NCBI GenBank assembly: GCA_050950205.1
Contig: JBMNHF010000010.1
Span: forward strand, 1 to 64,000
Length of the DNA stretch: 64,000 nucleotides
Direction of reading: 5' to 3'
DNA from: WRAV01 sp050950205
Lineage (GTDB): Bacteria > Bacillota > Clostridia > Oscillospirales > Ruminococcaceae
The notes under the pieces are model-generated. The model saw only the letters and a program-made list of their open reading frames with translations, was not told the DNA's origin and did no database searches. Shown here piece after piece: positions 42,373 through 51,214 of this stretch. The position numbers and the translations under genes were made by a program. Within the stretch, counting starts at the first letter, position 1; each line of letters starts with the position of its first letter.

Positions 42373-43134
42373 TTATAGTAAATGTTTGATTACGCCGCCG
42401 TACTTTTCCTCCATGGCCTTATTGTGCTCGTCCCCTCCCGGCAGATTGGCGCTCATAAAGACAGGAGGGGTAACCCCGCGAGCCAGCAGTTCCTTGACGG
42501 TTTCGATCACCAGACAGTTCATCACAAAGCAGTTGCAGAAGGTGGAGGTGGAGCCGACTTTTTCTTCAAACCCTTCCACCGAAACCACAGCATCTCCTGC
42601 CGGCAGGTGGTTGTCGATAAAGACATCCACCTCTTCAAAGAGGTTTTTGTTGCTGGGATGGCGGGCCTTATGTCCTGCCGGAACCAGTTTGGCAAAGGAG
42701 GAGGAGGTGACCCCGATGGTGGTAACTCCTCTGCGCTTGCATTCCAATACAGTGTCAATGGTCATGGCATTGATGCCGTAAGCGTTGATAATCACCATAA
42801 CTTCGCCCGGCTGCTTACCCACACCGTAGGCATCCAGCACGCCCTTGGCATAGCCGGGGGTTCTCTCAATAAAATTGGAGCGCTTGGCACCGTGAATGAG
42901 ATTGGTGCCCGGGTCCAAAATGGCGTTCCAGACGGCAAGGCCCCCTGCCCGCCAGAGAACTTCCTCCACGCCCATATTGGAGTGTCCGCCCGGTCCGATG
43001 GCGTGAACGGTGCGATCCGCCACAATGGCGTCTGCCATATGCTTCGCCGCTTTTTGAATACTGGGGGTTTCCTGCTCAATCTGCCGGAGAATTTCGCAGA
43101 GTTGTTGTCTGTAGCCTGCAATTTCTTTGCTCAT
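42373..43134 (-). CDS. SIS-domain protein 1 (UPF0309-like)
   Basis: A 253-residue protein with one sugar isomerase (SIS) domain. The phosphosugar-binding region reads HAIGPGGHSNMGVEEVLWRA, followed by GGLAVWNAILDPG and GEVMVIINAYGINAMTID, the layout of UPF0309 proteins (GSGHS...RAGGL). These bind or isomerise phosphosugars; the exact reaction is unknown. The ATG at 43134 is chosen by the AAAGG site. It is related to the genes at 45021 and 45793, and lies beside the AraC gene, forming the minus-strand arm of the amino-sugar locus. Confidence 0.85.
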   Translation of the reverse strand: MSKEIAGYRQQLCEILRQIEQETPSIQKAAKHMADAIVADRTVHAIGPGGHSNMGVEEVLWRAGGLAVWNAILDPGTNLIHGAKRSNFIERTPGYAKGVLDAYGVGKQPGEVMVIINAYGINAMTIDTVLECKRRGVTTIGVTSSSFAKLVPAGHKARHPSNKNLFEEVDVFIDNHLPAGDAVVSVEGFEEKVGSTSTFCNCFVMNCLVIETVKELLARGVTPPVFMSANLPGGDEHNKAMEEKYGGVIKHLL

Positions 43135-43234
43135 ACCCAATCAACCTTTCCAAATTTGCCGCTTCCCGCTTTAAAACCCATCCTTGGTGTGCTGCAACCA
43201 ATATGCAAAATCACCTTTACAGGCAGGGCAGGCT

Positions 43235-44023
43235 CTAAAACAAGTTGGCCGGCAATAGTTTTTCTTTAAATTTTTGAGGATTGACAAACTCTTTCTTCTT
43301 AAAATAACGGCTGAAATAGTGAATGGACTTAAACCCGGTCATTTCCGCTATTTCCGTTATGGTATAGTTGGAAAAACAAAGAAGTTCCTTGGAGCGGAGC
43401 AATCTGCGCTGTCCCAGCCATTGCAGGGCGGTAACTCCTGTGTATTTTTTAAACAGATAATTCAGTTGAGTTTGGTTGCGATTGACCATGACGCAGATTT
43501 GATCCAGCACATCGTCGTCGGCCAAATGCTGGTCGATATAATTGACACTCAGCCGCAGGATGGGATCGGTAAAAACTTCCCACTGCAATTGTTCCGAACT
43601 GTCCTGCTGGTTTTGGTCTTGCTGGGCAATGGCTTCAAACAGCAGCCGCATCAGTCCAAGACTTGCCGCATCCCGGCAGTGGGCCGACTCCCGCTTGCAC
43701 TCCCAGATCATGTTTAACACAATTTCTCTGGCGGAAAGATTGCGGATGGGCAAAATGCAGGGCTCCTGCCCCAGGCATTGGGCCATTGCTTGGTTGGGGA
43801 GGGAAAATAGAATCTGAATCAGAGTCATCTTTCCCCTGACCAAAACTTGTTCGGATGGGGGAAGATAGACGCATTGATTTTCGGCTACTGCCAAATTGCA
43901 GTGGTCTGTGCTTAGGGTTCCCTCCCCCGACACAAAGAGAAGGCTTCGGTATTTGGATTCCCCCAACGCAGAGGGGGATTCAATTCTTCGGATATTGTGC
44001 ACCTGCACATCTGTAATCAGCAT
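43235..44023 (-). CDS. AraC-family transcriptional regulator
   Basis: A 262-residue protein with an N-terminal cupin-like sensor (about 1-150) and a C-terminal double helix-turn-helix (about 165-255; FKKYTGVTALQWLGQRRL, ITEIAEMTGFKSIHYFSRYF). AraC proteins with this layout usually activate sugar genes. GGGAGATATG precedes the ATG. It lies between the SIS-1 gene and the GntR gene, all on the minus strand. Confidence 0.9.
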   Translation of the reverse strand: MLITDVQVHNIRRIESPSALGESKYRSLLFVSGEGTLSTDHCNLAVAENQCVYLPPSEQVLVRGKMTLIQILFSLPNQAMAQCLGQEPCILPIRNLSAREIVLNMIWECKRESAHCRDAASLGLMRLLFEAIAQQDQNQQDSSEQLQWEVFTDPILRLSVNYIDQHLADDDVLDQICVMVNRNQTQLNYLFKKYTGVTALQWLGQRRLLRSKELLCFSNYTITEIAEMTGFKSIHYFSRYFKKKEFVNPQKFKEKLLPANLF

Positions 44024-44040
44024 AACATATCTCCCAAATG

Positions 44041-44730
44041 CTACAGGTTGCTTTCCACATAGCCGGCGCCGCCGCTAATGTGTTGGTGCATGGCCTCAAA
44101 AGCGGCTTTTTGGTCCTGATTGCGCAGGGCTTCGTAAATTTTACGGTGCAGCAAAACGGAGGTGGCAAGGGCGTTGGGCGGCTGAAGGGTCACCTTGATG
44201 GAGCTGTTGATCATATCCGTCAGCAGTTCCTGAATGGTGACCAGCACCTGGTTGTGGCTGCATTTGGCGATGAGGTAATGGAACCTGGTGTCCTGCCGAT
44301 TGTATTGCTCCAGATCCCCTTCCATGGCGCACTTTTCCATCTTGTCCAGACAGACCTTTATCTTGGCCAGCTCGGCGGGGGTGGCGTTTTTTGCGGCCAA
44401 CTCGGCATTTTTGCACTCAATCAGCAGCCGCACCTCAAAAACATCCTGCACATCTTTTTTTTCCATCATCAGCATGGGCAGAAGGGGCTTCATAAAGGAA
44501 TCCGGCCCCAGCTTTTTCACAAAGGTACCCTCGCCCTGGCGCACGTCGATGATGCCGGTCAGGCTCAGCTTGCTAATGGCTTCCCGCACGGTAACCCGGC
44601 TGACCGAAAACATTTTGGCCAGCTCATTTTCCACAGGCAGCTTGTCTCCGGCCTTAAAGTCGTTATTTAAAATCATGTTTTTAATCTCGTTGGCCACCTG
44701 ATCGCTGAGTCTTACTCTTGTCACCTTCAA
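44041..44730 (-). CDS. GntR/FadR-family regulator (FCD domain)
   Basis: A 229-residue protein: N-terminal winged helix (LPVENELAKMFSVSRVTVRE) and a C-terminal FCD domain with metal-ligand histidines (TRFHYLIA; HRKIYEAL; MHQHI). FCD regulators mostly sense organic or sugar acids. The start is a TTG at 44730, behind GGAGTGG; a GTG two codons on is possible. It is divergent from the long operon starting at 45021, for which it is the likely repressor. Confidence 0.9.
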   Translation of the reverse strand: MKVTRVRLSDQVANEIKNMILNNDFKAGDKLPVENELAKMFSVSRVTVREAISKLSLTGIIDVRQGEGTFVKKLGPDSFMKPLLPMLMMEKKDVQDVFEVRLLIECKNAELAAKNATPAELAKIKVCLDKMEKCAMEGDLEQYNRQDTRFHYLIAKCSHNQVLVTIQELLTDMINSSIKVTLQPPNALATSVLLHRKIYEALRNQDQKAAFEAMHQHISGGAGYVESNL

Positions 44731-44810
44731 AACACCACTCCTAACCCTTAGAGCTCCTTCGCATCACGGAACAGAACCCGGATAAGGCATTTTTCATTTC
44801 TGTTATGTAA

Positions 44811-44831
44811 TGGTATTATGATAATATCATA
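44811..44831. promoter_or_regulatory. Palindrome, candidate GntR operator
   Basis: TATGATA-A-TATCATA is perfect (44817-44831) and lies inside a wider imperfect dyad, TGGTAT...ATATCA. It is in the intergenic region between the GntR gene and the operon. A second palindrome, TGAAAT-A-ATTTCA (44952-44964), directly precedes a TATAAT (44966-44971) that may be the operon -10 box. Confidence 0.5.
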
Positions 44832-45020
44832 TTTTGAGAATAATGTAAATATATTTCCAGCTATATCCTTAAAATATAGTGTCTAATCATAAAAAATTTA
44901 GTGTTTTTTTAAATTGTGCAACAAAATTCATGGAATCGTACAAAGACGAATTGAAATAATTTCATTATAATATGGATAGAACATCTGTTGATATGATGAT
45001 ATGATTGGGGGAATGGGATC

Positions 45021-45773
45021 ATGGAGGCCTTTTCGGACTACCTGGAAACCATAAAAACGCTGATTGACCAGGTACGGGACGAAGAGTCCCCTAAGGTGGC
45101 GGAAATTGCGGACCTTCTGGCGGAGCAGGTATTGTTGGGCAAGCTGATATACCTTTGGGGGCCGGGAGGGCATTCCTCTATTTTTTCGGAAGATGCTATG
45201 TATCGCAAAGGGGAGCTGGCAGCTCTCTGCCCCATTTACGATCCCAACATCTCCCTTTCCCACGGGGCAGCCCGCGAAATCAACGGCATGGAGCGGGTGG
45301 AGGGCTTTGCCCAAGTGGTGGTGGAATATCACCGGATCGGACCAGGGGATGTGGTGCTGTTCGGCAGCGCCTACGGCATCAATCCGGTGGCCATTCAGGG
45401 TGCTTTGGAGTGCAAAGCCAGAGGAGCTACGGTGATTGCCATTACCTCTCCCGCGTTTTCCGACGCTTCTACTTACGGGGGAGCTCGCCACACCAGCGGC
45501 AAGAGCCTGTATCAGGTGGCAGACTATTATCTGGACAGCAAGGTTCCCTATGGAGACGCTGTTTTGGAATATGATGCGATGGAGCATAAAATCTCCCCGG
45601 TGGCAACCATTATGCAGGCCATCGTCCTCAAGGCCCTGCTGGCCCAAACCATGGTGGTCATCGGGCAAAAGGGGGGAACCCCCTTTACCTGGACCAATTC
45701 CCTGCAGGCAGGGGGCATCGAGGCCAATCAGGAGTACATGAACCGTATTTGGGGTAAAGTGAAGAGCATGTAG
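45021..45773 (+). CDS. SIS-domain protein 2 (UPF0309-like)
   Basis: A 250-residue paralogue of the SIS protein at 42373: IYLWGPGGHSSIFSEDAMYR, KGELAALCPIYDPNISLSHG, GDVVLFGSAYGINPVAIQGA. It keeps the Ser/His of the presumed active site. First gene of the operon; a GGGGGAATGGG region precedes the ATG. As a SIS protein it probably acts on a phosphorylated amino sugar or keto sugar. The next gene is a shorter, divergent copy, so the two may form a hetero-oligomer. Confidence 0.85.
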   Translation: MEAFSDYLETIKTLIDQVRDEESPKVAEIADLLAEQVLLGKLIYLWGPGGHSSIFSEDAMYRKGELAALCPIYDPNISLSHGAAREINGMERVEGFAQVVVEYHRIGPGDVVLFGSAYGINPVAIQGALECKARGATVIAITSPAFSDASTYGGARHTSGKSLYQVADYYLDSKVPYGDAVLEYDAMEHKISPVATIMQAIVLKALLAQTMVVIGQKGGTPFTWTNSLQAGGIEANQEYMNRIWGKVKSM

Positions 45774-45792
45774 CGTAGAGGTGGGAATGGGT

Positions 45793-46437
45793 ATGGAACA
45801 TTATTGGAGCCAGGCGGCAGACTATCTGTCCTTCCTGAGGCAAAACCAGAAAGAAATCCAGCGAGCGGCTGCTCTTTTGACCAAGATCACAGAGCAGAAC
45901 CGTCTGATACATATCTTTGGAGCCCAGCCCTTTACCAGCTCCCTTATTGCCACTGTCTTTTTCCGGGGCGGGGGACTGGCCAACCTGAACCCCATTATGG
46001 ATCCTTCTTTGGATATTGCCCACGGTGCTTGGCGGAGCAGTTTGTGCCGAGATTTAATAGGACTGGCTCCCTGTGTGTTGGATTATTATGAGAACATCCA
46101 GCCGGGAGACGCCATGCTGCTGTTGAGCGAGGATCCTTCCAGCCGCCTGTTCCGGGAGGCTGTGGAGCATTCCCTTGCCAAACAACTTCCGGTGATTGTG
46201 GTGGCCCCCCTTTCCCAAACAACGGTGGAGGGCTGCCTGTGCATTGATTTGGGAGCGGCCCCCTCTCTTTCCGACGGTTTATTGGCCGCTGGCTTTTCCA
46301 TGGTGTTGGATCTTCTGCTGCAACAAGCCGCAGAGGGTTGCAAAGCACCGCCCCGCTGGCAGGGAAGGGGTTTTCCCACAACCGGCGGCAACGAGGAAAT
46401 TCTGGATGCATATTGGGAGCGGATTCGGCATTTGTAA
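45793..46437 (+). CDS. Divergent SIS-domain protein 3
   Basis: A 214-residue protein aligned with SIS protein 2 over its length, but with the active-site loop changed: IHIFGAQPFTSSLIATVFFR in place of GPGGHSS, followed by the conserved GGGLANLNPIMDPSLDIAHG. The glycine-rich loop and histidine are lost, so it may be a non-catalytic partner or have a different ligand. The ATG at 45793 fits the GAGGTGGG site. It starts 19 bases after SIS protein 2 and is followed by the nitrilase gene. Confidence 0.75.
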   Translation: MEHYWSQAADYLSFLRQNQKEIQRAAALLTKITEQNRLIHIFGAQPFTSSLIATVFFRGGGLANLNPIMDPSLDIAHGAWRSSLCRDLIGLAPCVLDYYENIQPGDAMLLLSEDPSSRLFREAVEHSLAKQLPVIVVAPLSQTTVEGCLCIDLGAAPSLSDGLLAAGFSMVLDLLLQQAAEGCKAPPRWQGRGFPTTGGNEEILDAYWERIRHL

Positions 46438-46458
46438 GCCTAGAGAGGGGGAAGCAGC

Positions 46459-47421
46459 ATGGGACGTGTGGTGAAAATCGGCACCATTTCCAGAGTTCTG
46501 CACCTGCAATCCATCCCCCGCCAAGACTACATCGCCCTCTGCGAAGAGATGGTGGAGAAGGCGGGCAAGGCGGGCTGTGATCTGGTACTTCTGCCGGAAC
46601 ATTTTGACAGCTTTGGGGCTTGCGAGCTGGAGGGAACACAGCAAAACCTGTATCGGGAAGGCACCGACTATTCTTCCATTCGCCGCCAGATTGCAGAGCC
46701 CATTCCCGGGCCTCTGACCCAAAGTTTGGGCAAACTGGCCGCCCGGTATCACATGTATGTGGTGGCCAACTACACCGAGCTGGACGGCAGCAAACTATAC
46801 AACACCGCCGTGATCATAGACCGGCAGGGGCGGGTGGCGGGCAAATACCGCAAAACCCATCTTTGTGCCAACGAAAAACGCTGCTTTGGCATCTGTGCCG
46901 GAGACGAACTGCCGGTGTTTCACCTGGATTTTGGAGTGGTGGGCATTGCCATCTGCATGGACATTTATTTCCCCGAAGTGTTTCGGGTTCTGACCCTTAA
47001 GGGTGCTGAAATGATTCTCTGGCCCCATCAGACCTACGGCCCCTCGGAGGAAACACTGCAGATTATGGCCCGCTCCAAGGCCATTGATTACAACTGTGTG
47101 CTGGTGACCTCCAACTTTGCAAGTCCCGACTACTACGCCCCCTACAGCCCGGGCCACGCCATGACCGGCCGAGCCATGATCATCAACCACGAGGGTTTAA
47201 TCATTGCGGAAACCGGCCATTACCCGGGAATTGCCATGGCGGAAATTGACCTGGATATCCCCAAAATCGGCAAAGACGTGGCCATGGCTCGCCGGGCTGG
47301 AATCGACTATCTGCGGGAGGATATTTTGCGCTTTCGCCGCCCGGAGCTTTATGGAGAGATTGTGGCTCCCGTAGACAATCGAGCGGTTCTGGAAGGCCGT
47401 TTTTTGGATGAGTCGGACTGA
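46459..47421 (+). CDS. Carbon-nitrogen hydrolase (nitrilase superfamily)
   Basis: A 320-residue amidase-type enzyme with the full triad: Glu47 in LLPEHFD, Lys132 in KYRKTHL, Cys166 in IAICMDIYFPE. It hydrolyses a non-peptide C-N bond (amide, carbamoyl or nitrile). In this operon it could deacylate or deamidate the imported sugar derivative. No signal peptide, so it acts in the cytoplasm. AGAGGGGGAAG precedes the ATG. Confidence 0.9.
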   Translation: MGRVVKIGTISRVLHLQSIPRQDYIALCEEMVEKAGKAGCDLVLLPEHFDSFGACELEGTQQNLYREGTDYSSIRRQIAEPIPGPLTQSLGKLAARYHMYVVANYTELDGSKLYNTAVIIDRQGRVAGKYRKTHLCANEKRCFGICAGDELPVFHLDFGVVGIAICMDIYFPEVFRVLTLKGAEMILWPHQTYGPSEETLQIMARSKAIDYNCVLVTSNFASPDYYAPYSPGHAMTGRAMIINHEGLIIAETGHYPGIAMAEIDLDIPKIGKDVAMARRAGIDYLREDILRFRRPELYGEIVAPVDNRAVLEGRFLDESD

Positions 47422-47538
47422 CGTTTCTCTTGACGGATGATGTGGTGATTTCCCCTTTTGATTTATTTGTCTTCCATGTTCCAAGTGTTCGGAACGTTCA
47501 TAACGGTACATTACAAAAATTCTAAAAGGAGAAGAATC

Positions 47539-48852
47539 ATGAGAAAGACGATTGCATTGGCACTGTCCCTTTTGTTAGCAGTGGCCCTAACCGCCTGTTC
47601 ACCCCCTTCCGACCCCACACCTCCTGCATCTCCCGCGGCAAGCACACCTTCCAGCCAAAGCCAAGCTGCGCCTTCCGGTGACAGCGCCCCTGCCCAAGGC
47701 ACCACCATTACCTATGTCACCCTGGGCGACACCGGTATGAATCAGCTGAAAAAAGCCGCCGAAGAGTTTGAGGCACAGACCGGCATCAAAGTGAAGCTGG
47801 AATCCTGGGCTTATTCCGATGCGTATCAAAAGATCATTACCCTGTGCGAAGCCGGAACGCCCCCCGATGCCATGTACGGTTTTTCCGGCTGGACCCAGCA
47901 GTTTAAAGATCTGGGCTACACGGTACCTCTGGACGGCCTCATCAGCCAGCAATTAATAGACGACTTCTCCGCAGCCGCTCTGGACGTCTGCACCGTAGAC
48001 GGTCAGCTCTGGGTTCTGCCCTCCTACATGTCCATCCGCTCGATTCTGTACAATAAGAACCATCTGGATGCCGCCGGCATCACCGAGCTGCCCACCACCT
48101 GGCAGGAATTTTTGGAAATTGCGCCCAAGCTGGTGGGTGGCGGCAAGTACGCCTACTCCATGGTAGCCGGCCATCCCAAAAACACTCTGGACTGCTTCCT
48201 GCCCATACTGTGGGCCCACGATGCCGACGTAGCCTCTGCCGACGGCAAAACCAACGGCTTTAACAACGAAAACGGCGTGGCCGCCCTGCAGGTATACTGC
48301 GATCTGGCTAAGTTTGCCGTACCCGACTACGGCGAAGCCGACATCAACTTCACACAAAACAACTTCACCACCCAGACAGCTTCCGCCTATATCCACAACG
48401 CGCAGGGTCTGGCTGCCCTGGCCGACGCCGGCGAAGATTACAGCTGGGCTGTCATCGGCCCTCCCCTTAAGGGACCTGGCGGTTCCCAATACTCTCTGGG
48501 CATTATGGACGTAGACTTGGTGTTTAAAACCGGGAACGAAGAAGCCGCCGGCAAATGGCTGGAATTCTGGCACACCAAGGACCGCATGGGCGACGTCATT
48601 GAGCAGGCCGGCTGGGTGCCCAACCAGAAGAGCTTCTTTGAGCGCCCTGCCTTTACCGATCCCGAAAACGTTATGGTAGCCCCCTTTGCAGCCCTGGAGC
48701 CTATGGCCAAGTTTAAGCCTACCATTTCCAGCTGGGAAGAAGTGCAAAAGATTATGGCCGACTATATCACCAAAGCCGTGATGGGCGAAATGACGCCCGC
48801 CGAAGCTTTTGCAGAAGCCGGCCCCATGGTAGACGAACTGCTCCAGAAGTAA
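47539..48852 (+). CDS. Sugar ABC transporter substrate-binding lipoprotein
   Basis: A 437-residue family 1 binding protein. The signal peptide ends at lipobox ALTAC (about residue 20), followed by a Pro/Ser-rich linker. The mature domain has ITYVTLGDTGMNQLKKAAEE, FEAQTGIKVKLESW, PTTWQEFLEIAPKL and a C-terminal MVDELLQK. These proteins bind oligosaccharides or sugar derivatives. AAAAGGAG precedes the ATG. A hairpin follows the gene. Confidence 0.92.
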   Translation: MRKTIALALSLLLAVALTACSPPSDPTPPASPAASTPSSQSQAAPSGDSAPAQGTTITYVTLGDTGMNQLKKAAEEFEAQTGIKVKLESWAYSDAYQKIITLCEAGTPPDAMYGFSGWTQQFKDLGYTVPLDGLISQQLIDDFSAAALDVCTVDGQLWVLPSYMSIRSILYNKNHLDAAGITELPTTWQEFLEIAPKLVGGGKYAYSMVAGHPKNTLDCFLPILWAHDADVASADGKTNGFNNENGVAALQVYCDLAKFAVPDYGEADINFTQNNFTTQTASAYIHNAQGLAALADAGEDYSWAVIGPPLKGPGGSQYSLGIMDVDLVFKTGNEEAAGKWLEFWHTKDRMGDVIEQAGWVPNQKSFFERPAFTDPENVMVAPFAALEPMAKFKPTISSWEEVQKIMADYITKAVMGEMTPAEAFAEAGPMVDELLQK

Positions 48853-48865
48853 TATGCGTGTGTCC

Positions 48866-48901
48866 GGTGTGGGCGAAGGACTGCGGTTTTTTGCCCACAC
48901 C
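48866..48901 (+). terminator. Hairpin after the sugar-binding-protein gene
   Basis: GGTGTGGGC and GCCCACACC around an 18-base loop, with no T-run after it. It probably tunes binding-protein versus permease levels by stabilising the upstream message. Confidence 0.55.
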
Positions 48902-49014
48902 TCCTTATCTCACCCGACAATGAGCGAGGGCTTGCATAAGATTCCGGCATTTTAAAATGGCAAAGAGGAAATTCATTGATCCCTCACAACGGTCATCGGA
49001 TTGGAGGAAAAGCC

Positions 49015-49899
49015 ATGAAACAAGCCAACCGGCGGGAAAATCTTTTAAACCTGCTTTATATTTTACCCATGCTGGCTGTTTTCGCCGCATTCATCATTTA
49101 TCCCATTACAGAGGTTTTTAATCTCTCCGTTTATGACCGTACTTCCACCGGTCAGTATTTTTATGTGGGGCTAAACAATTTTATCAAATTCATCCGTCAT
49201 CGGGAAACCAGCCGTCTGCTGCTCAACACCGGAATCTGGGTGTTTATCGGCACCTTTTTAAAGCTGCTGTTCGGCTTGGGAATTGCCCTGGTGCTCTACC
49301 AGGCCTTTCCCGGCAAAAAAGTGATGACCGGCATTATTCTGATTCCCTATGCCATGCCGGCGGCGGTTTCGTGTATGATCTGGCGGCTGATGTACAACCC
49401 AGTCTTTGGGCATATTGGGGATATTCTGTTTAAGCTGGGACTCATCAGTGAGCCCCTAAACTTTTTAGGAAACACCAAAACCTCTTTGTTGGCGGTGATG
49501 ATTGTCAATGTGTGGGCGGTAGCGCCTTTTTGCGCCCTCAACATCCTTTCCACTCTGTATTCCATCCCCACTTACATCTACGAGGCCGCCAAAATAGACG
49601 GCGCCGGCAGCATTCAGTCCTTCTTTCGGATCACTCTGCCGCTGATCGCCTCTTCCATGCGCACCCTGGGCCTGCTGGTGGGAATCTGGGCCTTTAACTC
49701 CTTTGATGTTATCTTTGTGATGACCCAGGGCGGTCCCGCCAACTCCTCTTCCATTTTGGTGAGCAATATTTACCAGAACGCCTTTCAGTTTAACAACCGG
49801 CCCTATTCTGCAGCGGTGAGCGTGGTTTGCTTTATCATTCTCTCTGTCTTTGCCCTGCTCTATGTCCGCTCCAAGGAAGGGGATGTGTCTTATGAATAA
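49015..49899 (+). CDS. Sugar ABC transporter permease (MalF/UgpA type)
   Basis: A 294-residue membrane protein with six segments. The EAA loop reads YEAAKIDGAGSIQSFFRITL near residue 200. The start at 49015 follows GGAGGAAAAG. It pairs with the next gene to form the channel for the binding protein upstream. No ATPase is encoded in the operon, so a shared MsmK-type ATPase elsewhere is expected. Confidence 0.93.
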   Translation: MKQANRRENLLNLLYILPMLAVFAAFIIYPITEVFNLSVYDRTSTGQYFYVGLNNFIKFIRHRETSRLLLNTGIWVFIGTFLKLLFGLGIALVLYQAFPGKKVMTGIILIPYAMPAAVSCMIWRLMYNPVFGHIGDILFKLGLISEPLNFLGNTKTSLLAVMIVNVWAVAPFCALNILSTLYSIPTYIYEAAKIDGAGSIQSFFRITLPLIASSMRTLGLLVGIWAFNSFDVIFVMTQGGPANSSSILVSNIYQNAFQFNNRPYSAAVSVVCFIILSVFALLYVRSKEGDVSYE

Positions 49900-50740
49900 C
49901 GCCTCTGCCATAAAAACCATAAAGCGAATTTGCTTTGGCTTGCTGGTACTTTTGATCCTCTTTATTATGCTGTTTCCGGTGGCCGCCATGATTTCTGTTT
50001 CCCTCAAACAGGCCAATGATGTGTTCACCGTACCGGTAACCTGGGTTCCCGATGAGGTTGCCTGGGAAAACTATCCCGCCGTATTTGGCAAAATGAAGAT
50101 GACCACCGGGTTTCTCAACAGCATCCTCATTACTACAGCCTCCATTGCCGGCATTATGCTGCTGGGGATTCCCGCCGCCTTTGCCCTTTCTAAGCTTCGC
50201 TTTGTCATGAAAAAGCCCATTTATTATCTGGTGCTGGTCAGCCAGATGTTTGCCCCCGTTATTGTCATCATTCCTCTGTATAACCTCATGAACCGGATGG
50301 GGCTGATTGACAACCGGCTCAGCCTTGTGATCATGAACATCACCTTTAATCTGGCTTTTATTGTATTGATGCTGAAAGCCACCTTTGACAGCGTGCCAAA
50401 GGAGACGGTGGAGGCCGCCAAAATTGACGGCTGCAACTCTTTTATGACCTTAATCTGGATTTTTATACCCATTTCCCGCACCGGAATTGCCGTAGCCATC
50501 ATCTACGCCTTTACCCGCAGCTGGAACGAGTTTTTATTTGCCTTTACCTTTCTGTCCAGCACAGAAAAGAAAACCATCATCGTCAGCCTTTATGAGGTGC
50601 TAAAAAACAACCCTGCGGTGGGAATTCCATGGCATCTGGTCATGGCGGGAGCAGTTTGTGCCACAGTGCCGCTGGTGGTATTGTTTATCCTCATCCGCAA
50701 TTACATCACCGGAAATGCTACCGCTGGTGCCGTAAAATAG
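49892..50740 (+). CDS. Sugar ABC transporter permease (MalG/UgpE type)
   Basis: A 282-residue membrane protein overlapping the previous gene by eight bases. Six segments; the EAA loop reads VEAAKIDGCNSFMTLIWIFI, and the N-terminal half has VSLKQANDVFTVPVTWVP, as usual for this family. It is the second half of the import channel. Confidence 0.93.
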   Translation: MNNASAIKTIKRICFGLLVLLILFIMLFPVAAMISVSLKQANDVFTVPVTWVPDEVAWENYPAVFGKMKMTTGFLNSILITTASIAGIMLLGIPAAFALSKLRFVMKKPIYYLVLVSQMFAPVIVIIPLYNLMNRMGLIDNRLSLVIMNITFNLAFIVLMLKATFDSVPKETVEAAKIDGCNSFMTLIWIFIPISRTGIAVAIIYAFTRSWNEFLFAFTFLSSTEKKTIIVSLYEVLKNNPAVGIPWHLVMAGAVCATVPLVVLFILIRNYITGNATAGAVK

Positions 50741-50758
50741 AATTAGGAGATGCCAAGT

Positions 50759-51214
50759 ATGGAGCGCAAACAAGGTTGTTACTACTGCGAACAGGCCGAA
50801 CAATTTCAGAGTGTATTGTTCCGCCTGTGTGATTTAAAAGTTTCCACCGTATTTTTGTGCCGGGACCAAACCCTGCCCGGCCGCTGCACCATTATGTTTC
50901 AGGAGCACTACGAGGAGCTGTACGATATTCCCAAGGCCTTGCGGGACGAGTTTATGGACGACGTGTGTGCCCTAGCGCAAACCATTACCCAGCTGTTCGG
51001 TGCCGACAAAATCAACTACGCCATTTATGGGGACGAGGTGCGTCACGTGCACTTTACCCTTTGTCCCAAATACAAGGATAAGCTGGGTTGGGGAAAGCCC
51101 TTTGTCCTCTTTCCTGACGAGAAGGATCTGGTCATTCTCAGCGAGGAGGAAAAAAAGGAGCGCATCGAGCTGATTGCCCGGACAGTGCGGCAAAAAAGGG
51201 GGCTGTCTGTATGA
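50759..51214 (+). CDS. HIT-domain-like protein
   Basis: A 151-residue protein with a CYYC pair at residues 7-10 and a histidine-triad-like RHVHFTLCPKY at about 95-105. The classical HxHxH has Thr at the third histidine (H96-V-H98-F-T100), so nucleotidyl hydrolase or transferase activity may be altered. HIT proteins cleave or transfer nucleoside phosphates. AGGAG precedes the ATG at 9 bases. It overlaps the LarA-like gene by four bases, which implies translational coupling. Confidence 0.75.
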   Translation: MERKQGCYYCEQAEQFQSVLFRLCDLKVSTVFLCRDQTLPGRCTIMFQEHYEELYDIPKALRDEFMDDVCALAQTITQLFGADKINYAIYGDEVRHVHFTLCPKYKDKLGWGKPFVLFPDEKDLVILSEEEKKERIELIARTVRQKRGLSV

